The position numbers and the translations under genes are program-made. Of a stretch of 64,000 bases of DNA, positions 34,473 to 43,402 are shown one piece after another (positions within the stretch are counted from its first letter, which is position 1; every line of letters begins with the position of its first letter). Origin of the DNA: Polyangiaceae bacterium (GTDB taxonomy: Bacteria; Myxococcota_A; Polyangia; Polyangiales; Polyangiaceae); the NCBI GenBank assembly GCA_020633235.1, contig JACKEA010000001.1, forward strand, positions 1,116,001 to 1,180,000, in the 5' to 3' direction. Under the pieces are notes generated by a model. That model made no database searches and was not told the origin of the DNA. It worked only from the letters and a program-made list of their open reading frames with translations.

Positions 34473-36250
34473 CGATGACGGAGCAGCGCGCCCTCGGGGA
34501 CATCCTCGTTCGCCACGGCGTGGTCACGCCGGAGGTGCTCGAGCCCCTGTACACGCAGCAGCGTGAAAAGGGTGCGCAGCTCACCGAGCTCTTGGTTCAG
34601 GCCAAGGCCGCCAGCGAGGCCGACGTCGCGCGCGCTCTGGCCATCGAGTGCGGGCTCTCGTTTCAGGAGCGGGTCGACATCGAGGAGGTACCGACACACA
34701 CCGCCACGCGCCTGCCCATCGGCTACGCCAAGAACCACAAGGTCCTGATCCTGGGGGAGTACGACGACCGCGTGGAGATCGTGTGCGGTGACCCGCTGGA
34801 TACGGACGCCCTTGACGACGTGCGGGCCACCTTCGGCAAGCCCGTCGTGGCTCGCGTGGCGGCGCCGGACACGGTGGTGGACGCCATCAACCGGGTCTAC
34901 GAGCGACAGGACACGCACAGCGAGCTGGAGTCGGACGAGGAGATCCGGGACGACAACGAGGTCGACATCCTCGAGTCGGACGAGGATGCGCCCATCATTC
35001 GCTGGGTCAACGGACTGTTCTTCTCCGCGGTGAAGGAGCGAGCGAGCGACATTCACATCGAGCCGGAGGAGAAAGAGGTCCTGGTTCGCTTCCGCATCGA
35101 CGGACAGCTGTACGTCGCGCGGCGGGCCAGCCGGCAGTTCATGAGCAGCGTGGTGGCGCGCGTCAAGATCATGGCGGGGTTGAACATCGCGGAGAAGCGC
35201 CTGCCTCAGGACGGTCGCATCTCGCTCCGCATCGCCGGCCGCAGCATCGATGTGCGCGTGAGCACCATTCCCACCAGTCGGGATCACGAGCGCATCGTGA
35301 TGCGTCTCCTGCACAAGACGAACGTGCTCCTGGAGCTCACGGATCTCGGCTTCGCCGAGCGCGACTTCCACCTGATGACCGGGCTCATTCAGCGCCCGAA
35401 CGGCATCATCTTGGTGACGGGTCCGACGGGCAGCGGCAAGACCACGACGCTGTACGGCTGCTTGAACAAGATCAACCACCCGAAGATCAACATCCTCACG
35501 GCGGAAGATCCGGTGGAGTACGAGATCGGCGGGATCCACCAGGTGGCAGTGCAGCCCAAGATCGGCCTCACCTTCGCCAGCGCCTTGCGCGCCTTCTTGC
35601 GTCAGGACCCGGATGTCATCATGGTGGGCGAGATCCGCGACCGGGAGACGGCGGAAATCGCCATTCACGCGTCGATGACCGGTCACTTGGTGCTCAGCAC
35701 CATCCACACGAACGACGCCGCCGGCGCGGTGACGCGCCTGGTGGAAATGGAAATCGAGCCGTTCTTGGTACGCTCGACCGTGATCGGGATCCTCGCGCAG
35801 CGCCTCGTGCGTCTGTTGTGCCAGTACTGCAAGGAGCCTTACCAGGCGAGCGAGTTCGAGCTCAGCCAGCTGGGCATCGACAGGGAACGGACCCGACGGC
35901 GAGACGAGCGGCGGGTGTCGCCGCGCTATCAGGCCCACGGCGTGGACTATCAGCCCGTGGGCTGGCGCGATCCCGACAACATGCCGACGTTCTTCCGTGC
36001 TCGCGGCTGCGACAAGTGTGAGCAAAAGGGGTTCACCGGCCGCATCGGGATCTACGAGCTGATGGTGGCGGACGACGCCGTTGGCTCGTTGGTGCTACAA
36101 AATGCCGACGCACAGACGATCAAGCGCGCCGCGCAGGGCCAGGGCATGGACAGCTTGAGAGACGATGGTGCTCGCAAGGTGCTCATGGGGCGCACCACGG
36201 TAGAAGAGGTGGTGGCGGCCACGCAGGAGGACGTCATCGTCGACGAGTGA
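34469..36250 (+). CDS. gspE: Type II secretion ATPase GspE
   Basis: GspE is the cytoplasmic hexameric motor of pseudopilus assembly. The 593-residue protein has a T2SSE_N (MshEN-like) domain at 1-145, Walker A GPTGSGKTTT (about 315-324), the Asp box, Walker B DPDVIMVGEIRD (about 380) and the His box HLVLSTIHTNDA. The zinc motif is present as CQYC (about 451) and CDKC (about 514). The two cysteine pairs are 59 residues apart, about twice the usual distance, with an Arg-rich insert (RTRRRDERR) between them. The ATG overlaps the gspD stop (ATGA). Confidence 0.96.
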   Translation: MTMTEQRALGDILVRHGVVTPEVLEPLYTQQREKGAQLTELLVQAKAASEADVARALAIECGLSFQERVDIEEVPTHTATRLPIGYAKNHKVLILGEYDDRVEIVCGDPLDTDALDDVRATFGKPVVARVAAPDTVVDAINRVYERQDTHSELESDEEIRDDNEVDILESDEDAPIIRWVNGLFFSAVKERASDIHIEPEEKEVLVRFRIDGQLYVARRASRQFMSSVVARVKIMAGLNIAEKRLPQDGRISLRIAGRSIDVRVSTIPTSRDHERIVMRLLHKTNVLLELTDLGFAERDFHLMTGLIQRPNGIILVTGPTGSGKTTTLYGCLNKINHPKINILTAEDPVEYEIGGIHQVAVQPKIGLTFASALRAFLRQDPDVIMVGEIRDRETAEIAIHASMTGHLVLSTIHTNDAAGAVTRLVEMEIEPFLVRSTVIGILAQRLVRLLCQYCKEPYQASEFELSQLGIDRERTRRRDERRVSPRYQAHGVDYQPVGWRDPDNMPTFFRARGCDKCEQKGFTGRIGIYELMVADDAVGSLVLQNADAQTIKRAAQGQGMDSLRDDGARKVLMGRTTVEEVVAATQEDVIVDE

Positions 36251-36269
36251 GTCGGCGGGGCGATGAGCC

Positions 36270-37496
36270 ATGGCGGTCTACGAGTACAAAGGCATCCAGA
36301 TCGACACCGGCAAGCCGGTGAAGGGATACCGAGACGCGGACAACGCCAAGGCGCTCCGAGCGCTGCTGCGTCGCGACGGCATCTTGCTGACGCTGGCCAC
36401 GGAGGAGAGCAAGCGCAAGGCGAAGGCCAAGAAGGACATCGATCTCTTCGCCTTCTTTCGCCGCCCGTCGGCCTCCGACATCGCGGTGATGACGCGCCAG
36501 TTGGCCACGCTGGTGCGCGCCGGCGTTCCGCTGGTGGACTCGATCGCCGCGCTCACCGAGCAGGTCGAAAAGGAACAGCTGCAGCGCATTCTCACCAGCG
36601 TGCGCGAGAACTTGAACGAAGGTACGGCCTTCGCCAAGTGCCTGGAGAAGCACCCCAAGGTGTTCCCGCCGCTGTACGTGAACATGGTGGCCGCGGGAGA
36701 GGCCTCCGGCACCCTGGAAGCCGTGCTCGAGCGTCTGGCGGACTTCATGGAGGGCCAGGCCCGGCTCAAGGGCAAGGTCGTGTCCGCGCTCGCGTACCCG
36801 GTGCTGATGGTGTTCATCGGCTCCGTGCTGGTCAGCTTCTTGATGATCGCCGTGGTGCCCAAGGTCACCAGCATCTTCGAGAACCTGGGGCAAGCGCTGC
36901 CCTGGTACACGAGCGTGCTGATCTTCGTGTCCAACGTGCTTGCGGGCTACTGGTGGTTGATCCTCATTCTGCTCGTCTCCGGCTTCTTCGGGTTCCGGCG
37001 CTGGAAGAAGAAGCCCGCCGGCAAGCTGAAGTGGGACAGCATGCAGCTGCGCTGGCCCATCTTCGGGCGTTTGAATCTGCTGGTGGCGGTGGCGCGCTTC
37101 TCGCGCACCTTGGCCACGCTGCTGGCCAGCGGCGTGCCGCTGCTCAAGGCCATGGAAATCGGCCGGAACGTGCTCGGAAACTCTCGCCTCGAGGGGGTCG
37201 TGTCCGAAGCCATCGGGTCCATCCGCGAGGGCGAGAGCATCGCCGAGCCGCTGAAACGGAGCGGTCAGTTCCCACCGATGGTCACCCACATGATCGCCGT
37301 GGGCGAGCGCACGGGACAGCTGGAGGCCATGCTGGAGAACGTGAGCCGCGCCTACGAAGCCGACGTGGAGACCCGCGTCACCGCGCTGACCAGCCTCTTG
37401 GAGCCGCTGATGATCATGATCCTCGGCGGCGTGGTCGGCTTCATCGCGATGGCGATTTTGATGCCCCTGATTCAGATGAACAACTTGGTGCAGTGA
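36270..37496 (+). CDS. gspF: Type II secretion platform protein GspF
   Basis: GspF is the polytopic inner-membrane platform that couples GspE to the pseudopilus. The 408-residue protein starts MAVYEYKGIQIDTGKPVKGYRDAD, a typical GspF/PilC opening, and contains two GspF domains (about 70-195 and 270-395), each with the SLVRAGVPL-type motif (ATLVRAGVPLVDSI and ATLLASGVPLLKAM). Three membrane helices are seen (VLMVFIGSVLVSFLMIAVV, WWLILILLVSGFFGF and LMIMILGGVVGFIAMAILM). The stop overlaps the next start by 1 nt. Confidence 0.96.
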   Translation: MAVYEYKGIQIDTGKPVKGYRDADNAKALRALLRRDGILLTLATEESKRKAKAKKDIDLFAFFRRPSASDIAVMTRQLATLVRAGVPLVDSIAALTEQVEKEQLQRILTSVRENLNEGTAFAKCLEKHPKVFPPLYVNMVAAGEASGTLEAVLERLADFMEGQARLKGKVVSALAYPVLMVFIGSVLVSFLMIAVVPKVTSIFENLGQALPWYTSVLIFVSNVLAGYWWLILILLVSGFFGFRRWKKKPAGKLKWDSMQLRWPIFGRLNLLVAVARFSRTLATLLASGVPLLKAMEIGRNVLGNSRLEGVVSEAIGSIREGESIAEPLKRSGQFPPMVTHMIAVGERTGQLEAMLENVSRAYEADVETRVTALTSLLEPLMIMILGGVVGFIAMAILMPLIQMNNLVQ

Positions 37497-37909
37497 TGCG
37501 ACTCAGGCGAGGAACGGAGCAGCGCATCTTCTTTCCCTGGGAAAACCGGGATGGATTGCTGCGCCGTTTTCGCACCGGTCGCGTGCGCCCGTTTCTGATC
37601 GCGCTCTCGGTGGTCGGCTTCGTGGTGCTGGTAGGGGTGCGAGAGCGCCGGCGCGCTGGCGTGCGCCAGACTCGCGCTACGCTGCTCGATGCGCGCGTGG
37701 CGGTGGACTCCTACATGGCGGGCCACGACGGCGGCTGTCCCGAAACCCTGGCCGAGGTGGCGACCGCCACCGGATTCGAGCGCGGTTTCGCGGACGCTTG
37801 GGGGCGCCCCCTGCGTTTCACCTGTCCGAGCCACAGAGAAGGCTTGGCCTACGACCTCACGAGCGACGGACCCGACGGCAAGCCCGGGGGTCTCGACCGC
37901 ATTCAATGA
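37496..37909 (+). CDS. Membrane-anchored GspG-like accessory protein
   Basis: A 137-residue protein between gspF and gspG. It has a basic N-terminus, one membrane helix (RPFLIALSVVGFVVLVGV) and a periplasmic part. Its C-terminus, from FADAWGRPLRFTCPS to DLTSDGPDGKPGGLDRI, closely resembles the calcium-binding end of major pseudopilin GspG (DPWG...GADG..GGE...DI). It lacks the prepilin peptidase site (Gly then Phe/Val-T-L-x-E), so it should stay anchored and not be processed as a pilin. Two cysteines in the periplasmic part (CPE and CPS) may form a disulfide. The start overlaps the gspF stop by 1 nt and it is clearly in the operon. It may be a minor pseudopilin relative or an assembly factor; the role is not established. 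Confidence 0.85.
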   Translation: MRLRRGTEQRIFFPWENRDGLLRRFRTGRVRPFLIALSVVGFVVLVGVRERRRAGVRQTRATLLDARVAVDSYMAGHDGGCPETLAEVATATGFERGFADAWGRPLRFTCPSHREGLAYDLTSDGPDGKPGGLDRIQ

Positions 37910-37920
37910 ACGAGGAGATC

Positions 37921-38343
37921 ATGATCGACAAGAAGCACTACCGTCTGGCCCGCGCCCTCGCTCGGAGGCGTGGCGTCACCCTCGTAGAGGTTCTCATCGT
38001 CGTTGCGATCATCGCCATGGTTGCTGGCGGCGTCGCCGTCTTCGCGCTGCCGAAGTACCGCGAGGCGCAGAAGACCAGCGCGGAGACCGGAGCGCGGGTG
38101 ATCCGCCAGGCGGTGCAGAGCTGGCAGGCCGCGAACAACGAAGTCGCGTGCCCGACGGTGAGCCAGCTGGTGCAGGAGAAGAACCTCGATCCCGGCGCCA
38201 ACACCAACGACCCCTGGGGCTCGGCCTACATCCTCAACTGCACCGAAGACGACGTGATCGTCACCTCCTCTGGACCCGACAAGAAGAAGGGCACCAAGGA
38301 CGACATCCGCGTCCCGAAGGCAGTCAGCGCCGCCGACGAGTGA
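37921..38343 (+). CDS. gspG: Major pseudopilin GspG
   Basis: GspG builds the type II pseudopilus. The precursor (140 residues from the ATG at 37921) has a basic leader ending RRRG, followed by the cleaved pilin start VTLVEVLIVVAIIAM with Glu at position +5. The first residue is Val where Phe or Met is common. The globular part has the NDPWGSAYILNC block and an acidic C-terminal loop (SSGPDKKKGTKDDIRV) that matches the calcium-binding end of the family. A GAGGAG ribosome-binding site supports the 37921 start; an in-frame ATG at 37906 overlaps the previous stop and is also possible. The prepilin peptidase gene is not in the window. Confidence 0.95.
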   Translation: MIDKKHYRLARALARRRGVTLVEVLIVVAIIAMVAGGVAVFALPKYREAQKTSAETGARVIRQAVQSWQAANNEVACPTVSQLVQEKNLDPGANTNDPWGSAYILNCTEDDVIVTSSGPDKKKGTKDDIRVPKAVSAADE

Positions 38344-38344
38344 C

Positions 38345-39070
38345 ATGATCCACGCTCTGCACCTCCAAGCTCACTCCCACCGCCGCCGGCGGCGCGGGGT
38401 GACGCTCGTCGAGGTGCTGATCGTGGTGGCGCTCATCGCCTTGCTTTCGGGTGCAGTGGTGTTCGGCTCGGGAATGCTCTCGAGTAGCCGCCAACGCGCA
38501 GCGGCAACGTTGATCGTCGCTGGCGTGCGCATGGGCATCACCCGGGCCAACAGCACCGGGCGCCCGGTGCGGATGGTCTTCGACCTGAAAGAGCAGCGCG
38601 TGATGCTCGAGGAGAGCTCGAGCCGCGTCATGTTGCGGGAAAAGGAAGAAGCGAACACGGGCGGCGGCGCCGAACCGGCAACGGAAGCCGAAAAGGCCGC
38701 GAAGGCCGAGGCGGAGCGAGTTTTGGAAGGGCCGCACGCACCGCGGGCTCGTTTTGCGCCGGTGAAACAGTTCGGCTTCGATGGCGACGAAGGCCAAGGG
38801 CGCGAGCTCGGCAGCGGCATCGAGTTCAAGTCGGTGCAGACGGAGCACGACGAGGAGCCGCGGACCGAGGGGCGAGCCTATCTCTACTTCTTTCCGGGCG
38901 GCGGCACCGAGCGTGCGTCCATCCAGATCCGAAAGAAGGGTTCCACGGACGGCCTGACGGTGCTGGTGAGTCCGCTCACCGGACGGGCCAACATCAAGAA
39001 GGGTGACGTGGATCTCGAGGCTCCCCGCATCGACGAGGAGTTCGGCGAACGGGAGGAGGAGACTCCATGA
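38345..39070 (+). CDS. gspH: Minor pseudopilin GspH
   Basis: A 241-residue pseudopilin precursor with a His/Arg-rich leader (HAHSHRRRRRG-like order) and the processed start VTLVEVLIVVALIALL (Glu at +5). The globular domain has the GspH/FimT pattern (AATLIVAGVRMGITRANSTGRPVRMVFDL ... LYFFPGGGTERASIQIR). A strongly acidic, Ala/Glu-rich insert (about residues 98-130, EKEEANTGGGAEPATEAEKA) makes it longer than common GspH. It starts 1 bp after the gspG stop; its end overlaps gspI by 4 nt. Confidence 0.9.
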   Translation: MIHALHLQAHSHRRRRRGVTLVEVLIVVALIALLSGAVVFGSGMLSSSRQRAAATLIVAGVRMGITRANSTGRPVRMVFDLKEQRVMLEESSSRVMLREKEEANTGGGAEPATEAEKAAKAEAERVLEGPHAPRARFAPVKQFGFDGDEGQGRELGSGIEFKSVQTEHDEEPRTEGRAYLYFFPGGGTERASIQIRKKGSTDGLTVLVSPLTGRANIKKGDVDLEAPRIDEEFGEREEETP

Positions 39071-39741
39071 CCCAGCGCGGCTTCACCTTGCTCGAGGTGC
39101 TCGTGGCGATCGCCATTCTGGGCCTGGGGTTGACGGTGATCCTGTCCAGTCAGGTCGGGCTGTTCTCCAGCGCGCAGCGCGCGGAAACGCTGAGCGTTGC
39201 CACCAATCTCGCTCGCTGCAAGATGAGCGAAGAAGAGGTGGAGCTCCTCACCAAGGGATACCCGCTGGTGGAGTCCCACGACGAAGGCGAGTGTTGCGAG
39301 GACGAGGACAGCCGCGGCTTTCGATGTGAATGGAAGGTGGAGCGCGTGGAGCTCCCGCAGCCGCAGGAATTGTCCGGCGGCGATGGCGGACTTGGCGATC
39401 AAGGAGGTCTCGGCGCTCTGGGCGCATTGGCGACGGTGCAGCAGACCAACGGCGCGGCCCTGGGTACGGACGGGGGCATCGGCGGCCTCGCCAGCTTGCT
39501 CTCCGGCGCCGCCGCCGGGGGCGGCACTCAGGGCATGGCGCCCCTGGTGATGAGCCTGGTGTATCCGGATCTGAAGCCCATGCTGGAAGCCAGCATCCGC
39601 AAGGTCACGGTGAAGGTGCTGTGGAAGGAAGGCTCCAAGGAGCGGAGCTTCGACCTGGTGCAGTACGTCACCAACCCGCAGCAGGGCGGCCTGGATCCGA
39701 ACGCTGCCAAGGGCCTCGACCAACTGCTGCCGGAGGAATGA
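39067..39741 (+). CDS. gspI: Minor pseudopilin GspI with a Gly-rich insert
   Basis: A 224-residue minor pseudopilin, expected at the pseudopilus tip with GspJ and GspK. The leader is only MTQRG, followed by FTLLEVLVAIAILGLG (Glu at +5). Typical GspI is about 120-130 residues; here a low-complexity Gly/Ala/Leu-rich segment (about 100-160, for example GGLGDQGGLGALGALA and GLASLLSGAAAGGG) enlarges the globular domain. A CC pair near residue 77 and a later Cys might form disulfides. The order within the operon supports the call. The stop overlaps the start region of gspJ. Confidence 0.92.
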   Translation: MTQRGFTLLEVLVAIAILGLGLTVILSSQVGLFSSAQRAETLSVATNLARCKMSEEEVELLTKGYPLVESHDEGECCEDEDSRGFRCEWKVERVELPQPQELSGGDGGLGDQGGLGALGALATVQQTNGAALGTDGGIGGLASLLSGAAAGGGTQGMAPLVMSLVYPDLKPMLEASIRKVTVKVLWKEGSKERSFDLVQYVTNPQQGGLDPNAAKGLDQLLPEE

Positions 39742-40457
39742 TGCGTCGAGCCCGCCGCCTCCCGCGCATTGCCGGCTTCACTCTCGTGGAGCTCTTGGTG
39801 GCCATCTCCATCTTGGCGATGATCAGCGTGCTGGTGTACTCGGCCTTCTCCGGTCTCAAGCGCAGCAAGGAAGGGATCCAGCGCGTCACGGATCGCTACC
39901 GCGAAGGGCGGCTGGCGATGGCGCGCATCTCACGAGAGCTGCAGGGCGCGTATCTCTCCACCCACATGCCCATCAACCAGGCCCTCGCCGTGGAGAAGAC
40001 GGCGTTCACCGGGCGTCGGGGAACGCCAGCGGATCGCGTGGACTTCAACTCCTTCTGCCACCGCCGAATGGATCGAAACTCCCACGAGTCGGACCAGGCG
40101 GAAATCTCCTACTTTGGCTCGGCGGATCCCAAGAAGGATGGCACCACGGACCTGGTGCGGCGCGAGAGCGGGCACCCGGACATGTACCCCGAGCGCGGCG
40201 GTCGCGTGGACGTGCTGGCCACGGACATCGATCTGTTCGACCTCGAATACCTCGATCCCCTCACCGGGCAGTGGACGGAGACCTGGGATACCACCCAGGC
40301 CGTGGGGCAGGCGGCACGCCTGCCGCTTCAGGTCCGCGTGCTCCTCGTGCTGAACGGCGGGCAGCGCAGCTCTGCCGGGCGCGGGCGCAAGACCATCCGA
40401 TTCGTTTCCAAGATCCCGATCCCCATCCAGAAACCTCTCACCTTCGCCACCCAGTGA
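39741..40457 (+). CDS. gspJ: Minor pseudopilin GspJ
   Basis: A 238-residue pseudopilin precursor with leader MRRARRLPRIAG and processed start FTLVELLVAISILAM (Glu at +5). It has the GspJ-type helix (SGLKRSKEGIQRVTDRYREGRLAMARISRELQGAYLS) and a beta-rich C-terminal part with VDVLATDIDLFDLEYLDPLTGQW. An ATG at 39738 directly precedes the chosen one (ATGATG); the GGAGGA ribosome-binding site just before favours 39741 slightly. The stop overlaps the gspK start by 1 nt. Confidence 0.94.
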   Translation: MRRARRLPRIAGFTLVELLVAISILAMISVLVYSAFSGLKRSKEGIQRVTDRYREGRLAMARISRELQGAYLSTHMPINQALAVEKTAFTGRRGTPADRVDFNSFCHRRMDRNSHESDQAEISYFGSADPKKDGTTDLVRRESGHPDMYPERGGRVDVLATDIDLFDLEYLDPLTGQWTETWDTTQAVGQAARLPLQVRVLLVLNGGQRSSAGRGRKTIRFVSKIPIPIQKPLTFATQ

Positions 40458-41896
40458 TGCACCCCCGAGCCCAAAGACTTCGTCGCCTTCGACGCCGCAG
40501 CAAGCGGCGGGGGGTGGCGCTCATCCTGGTGCTCAGCTCGCTGACGATCTTGGCGGTGATGCTGGCGGAGTTTCAGGACGAGACGGCGGCGGAGATGGGC
40601 AGCGCGCTCTCCACGCGGGATTCCCTCAAGGCGGAGTACGCCGCGCGCAGCGCCGTGAACCTGTCGCGCCTGCTCATCGCTTCGGAGCCCACCATCCGCA
40701 AGGCGCTGGCGCCCCTGTTCCTGCTCATGAAGCAGGGCCCGCCGCAGATCCCGGTGTGGGAGTTCGCCGATCAAGTCCTGGGTGCCTTCAACAGCGAGGA
40801 GGGCAACGAGTCCTTCAAGCTGCTGGCCGGCGTGGACATCGCCGACGGCAAGAACCTGGGCATGGAGGGCGCTGGCTTCGACGTGAAGGTCGTGGACGAG
40901 GATTCGAAGATCAACCTGAACGTCGCCGCGCGGGGCGATGCCTTCAGCCAAGCGCGGCTGGCCGAGCAGCTCATCGGCCTGATGGCGAACCCCACCTACG
41001 ACAAGATGTTCGAGAACCGCGACGCGGACGGACAGTTCTCGGACCGGCAGACGATCTGCGCCGCAGTGGTGGACTGGGTCGACCCGGACCAGGATGCCTA
41101 CGTGTGCGATCCCCACTCGGGAACCGCGCAGCAGGCAGGCGCCGAGGACTCCTTCTATCAACTGCTCAAGAAGCCATACTCCCGCAAGAACGCGGCCTTC
41201 GACAGTCTCGCGGAGCTGCACCTGATCCGCGGCGTGAGCGACGACTTCTGGTCCACCTTCGTGGATCCGGATCCCGACAGTCCCGACAAGCGCGTCGTCA
41301 CCGTGTGGGGGCAAGGGAAGATCAACGTCAACACCGCCAACGGCCAGACCATCCTGGCCATCGTGTGTGGCGGCGCCACTCCGGGCACGCCGCTGTGCAC
41401 CGACCCGACGATGCAGGCGACGTTCCTGAGCGCGATGACCATGGCCAAGGGTTTCACCATGGGCGCGCCGCTGTTCAGCTCGCCCAAGGCCTTTATCAAT
41501 GCGGTGAAAGGCAAGGGCATGGTCGGCACCATGCTGGCGGCGCTGAACGTGAAGCCGGTGACGCTGCTCTCCGAGACGGAGACGATGAAAGCCGTCGCGA
41601 CCCAGAGCAAGGTGTTCAGCGTGTATGCCACGGGCGTGGTGAAGGCCGGGAAGCGCGAGACCCGCGTGCGGGTGCACGCCGTGATCGACTTCCGCGGAGC
41701 GCCACCGCCGGGCGCGCCACCCGGCACTCCGGGCGTGGACGAGGCGCTCGAGAATCAGCCGACCACCGGGGGAACGGCCACCGGCGGGCAATCCCAGACT
41801 CCCAGCAACCTCCCAGACGGTGCCACCGAGGCCGCCATCGCGGCCGCATTCCAGCCGAGCCCCGGCGGGAACATCATCTACTATCGGATCGACTGA
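40457..41896 (+). CDS. gspK: Minor pseudopilin GspK
   Basis: A 479-residue GspK, the large tip pseudopilin. The leader ends KRRG and the mature start VALILVLSSLTILAVMLAEF lacks Glu at +5, as is usual for GspK. A large alpha domain is inserted in the pilin fold (about 60-330), with the FDVKVVDEDSKINLNVAA block, the AVVDWVDPDQD motif, cysteines CDP and CTDP that may form a disulfide, and GKINVNTANGQTILAIV. The C-terminus ends in a Pro/Gly/Thr-rich tail. The start overlaps the gspJ stop by 1 nt. Confidence 0.95.
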   Translation: MHPRAQRLRRLRRRSKRRGVALILVLSSLTILAVMLAEFQDETAAEMGSALSTRDSLKAEYAARSAVNLSRLLIASEPTIRKALAPLFLLMKQGPPQIPVWEFADQVLGAFNSEEGNESFKLLAGVDIADGKNLGMEGAGFDVKVVDEDSKINLNVAARGDAFSQARLAEQLIGLMANPTYDKMFENRDADGQFSDRQTICAAVVDWVDPDQDAYVCDPHSGTAQQAGAEDSFYQLLKKPYSRKNAAFDSLAELHLIRGVSDDFWSTFVDPDPDSPDKRVVTVWGQGKINVNTANGQTILAIVCGGATPGTPLCTDPTMQATFLSAMTMAKGFTMGAPLFSSPKAFINAVKGKGMVGTMLAALNVKPVTLLSETETMKAVATQSKVFSVYATGVVKAGKRETRVRVHAVIDFRGAPPPGAPPGTPGVDEALENQPTTGGTATGGQSQTPSNLPDGATEAAIAAAFQPSPGGNIIYYRID

Positions 41897-41898
41897 CC

Positions 41899-43398
41899 AT
41901 GGCACGTCTCGTAGGCATCGACATCCGCGCGACCCAAGTCCGCGCAGTGCTCTTGCGCACCAGCTACAAGAAGGTGGCGATCGAGCAAATGCTCGAGGTG
42001 GACCTGTCTCAGGTGGCCACGGTGGAAGACGCCATCCGCGCCGTCGCGATCCCGCTGGCCCAGCACAGCGAGAGCATGGCGGTCAGTGTAGAAGGCGAGA
42101 GCGCCTTCATCCATCGCATCACGCTGCCGAGCACCGCGTTGAAGCAAGTAGAAGAGGTGCTGCCTTTCGAGGTCGAGGCGCAGATCCCGGTGGACATGGA
42201 CGAGCTGGTGTACGACTGGCGCATCCTGGCCCGGGCCGGCACCGGGCCCGTGACGGTGATGACCGCCGCCGCGCGCATCGAACAGGTGCGCAGCAAGATC
42301 CAGCAGCTGTCCTCCATCGTCGGGCGCGATCCAGAACGGGTGGGCGTGGGTCCGCTGCCGCTGGCGAATCTCAGCAGCCTGTCGCCGGAGCTGGCGGGGC
42401 CGGAGCCCGTGGCCATCGTGGACTTGGGCGGGAGCCGCACGGAAATCCTGATCCTGAAGAACGGCGAGCCGGTCTACGCGCGCACGCTGTCTCGAGGTAT
42501 CGCCGGCATCTCTCGCGACGCTCCGGAGTCCGCAGCAGCGCTGGCGGGGGAGCTCCGGCAGTCGTTCATCTCCTGGGTGAATACCGGCGGCGCGCCGGTC
42601 TCCGTGGTGCATCTGGTGGGCGGTGGCGCGGCGGCGGCCGGTGCCGAGGCGTACCTGTCCAGCGAGCTCCGCATTCCAGTCCAGCAGCTGCCGAACCTGG
42701 GCTTTGCGGACGTCACGCCGGACCAGGCGGCCTCCATCCCGCGCTTCGCCAAGGCCATCGCGTTGGCCCTCAGCTTGGTCGGACGCGGCAAGGACCTGGA
42801 TCTGCGCCGTGGCCCCCTCGCGTATCAGCGTGGCTACGGTTTCTTGAAGGACAAGATCCCGCTCCTGACGGGGCTCGCAGCGGGCATCTTGATCAGCTTC
42901 GGCTTCGCCACCTGGGCGGAGCTCCGCGTGCTGTCGGCGGACCAGGAAGTGCTCACCAAGGCCCTCGGCAACCTCACCAAGAGCGTGCTGGGTCAGGAGA
43001 CGGAAGACCCCGAGGAGGCGATGAATCTCCTGCAGCTGGCCAAGTCCCGCGAAGAAGTGGACCCCATGCCGCAGCTGGACGCCTTCGACGTGCTGGTGGA
43101 GATCAGCCGCGCCGTGCCCATGAGCATGACTCACGACATTGAAGAGTTCGACATGCAGCGTGGTCACGTGAAGGTGAACGGCGTCGTGAACGACACGCAG
43201 GACGCGCAGCAGATCGCCACCACGCTGAAGGAAGTGAAGTGCTTCGAGGACGTGAAGATTTCGAAGATCACCCAGGTGATCAACGGGGATCGCCAGAAGT
43301 ACGTACTGGAGCTGGACGTGAAGTGCCCAGAGGAGAAGAAGAAGACGAAGAAAGAGAAGGAAAAGACCACGGACGACAGCGCGGAGCCGTCGGAGTAG
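41899..43398 (+). CDS. gspL: Type II secretion protein GspL (PilM-like)
   Basis: GspL recruits the GspE ATPase to the membrane. The 499-residue protein has an actin-fold cytoplasmic domain resembling PilM/GspL (MARLVGIDIRATQVRAVLLR, VEEVLPFEVEAQIPVDMDELVYDW, VAIVDLGGSRTEILIL, HLVGGGAAAAGAEAYL), one membrane helix (LLTGLAAGILISFGFATWA, about 320-338) and a ferredoxin-like periplasmic domain. It ends in a Lys/Glu-rich tail (EEKKKTKKEKEKTTDD). It starts 2 bp after the gspK stop. Confidence 0.93.
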   Translation: MARLVGIDIRATQVRAVLLRTSYKKVAIEQMLEVDLSQVATVEDAIRAVAIPLAQHSESMAVSVEGESAFIHRITLPSTALKQVEEVLPFEVEAQIPVDMDELVYDWRILARAGTGPVTVMTAAARIEQVRSKIQQLSSIVGRDPERVGVGPLPLANLSSLSPELAGPEPVAIVDLGGSRTEILILKNGEPVYARTLSRGIAGISRDAPESAAALAGELRQSFISWVNTGGAPVSVVHLVGGGAAAAGAEAYLSSELRIPVQQLPNLGFADVTPDQAASIPRFAKAIALALSLVGRGKDLDLRRGPLAYQRGYGFLKDKIPLLTGLAAGILISFGFATWAELRVLSADQEVLTKALGNLTKSVLGQETEDPEEAMNLLQLAKSREEVDPMPQLDAFDVLVEISRAVPMSMTHDIEEFDMQRGHVKVNGVVNDTQDAQQIATTLKEVKCFEDVKISKITQVINGDRQKYVLELDVKCPEEKKKTKKEKEKTTDDSAEPSE

Positions 43399-43402
43399 CG
43401 CC

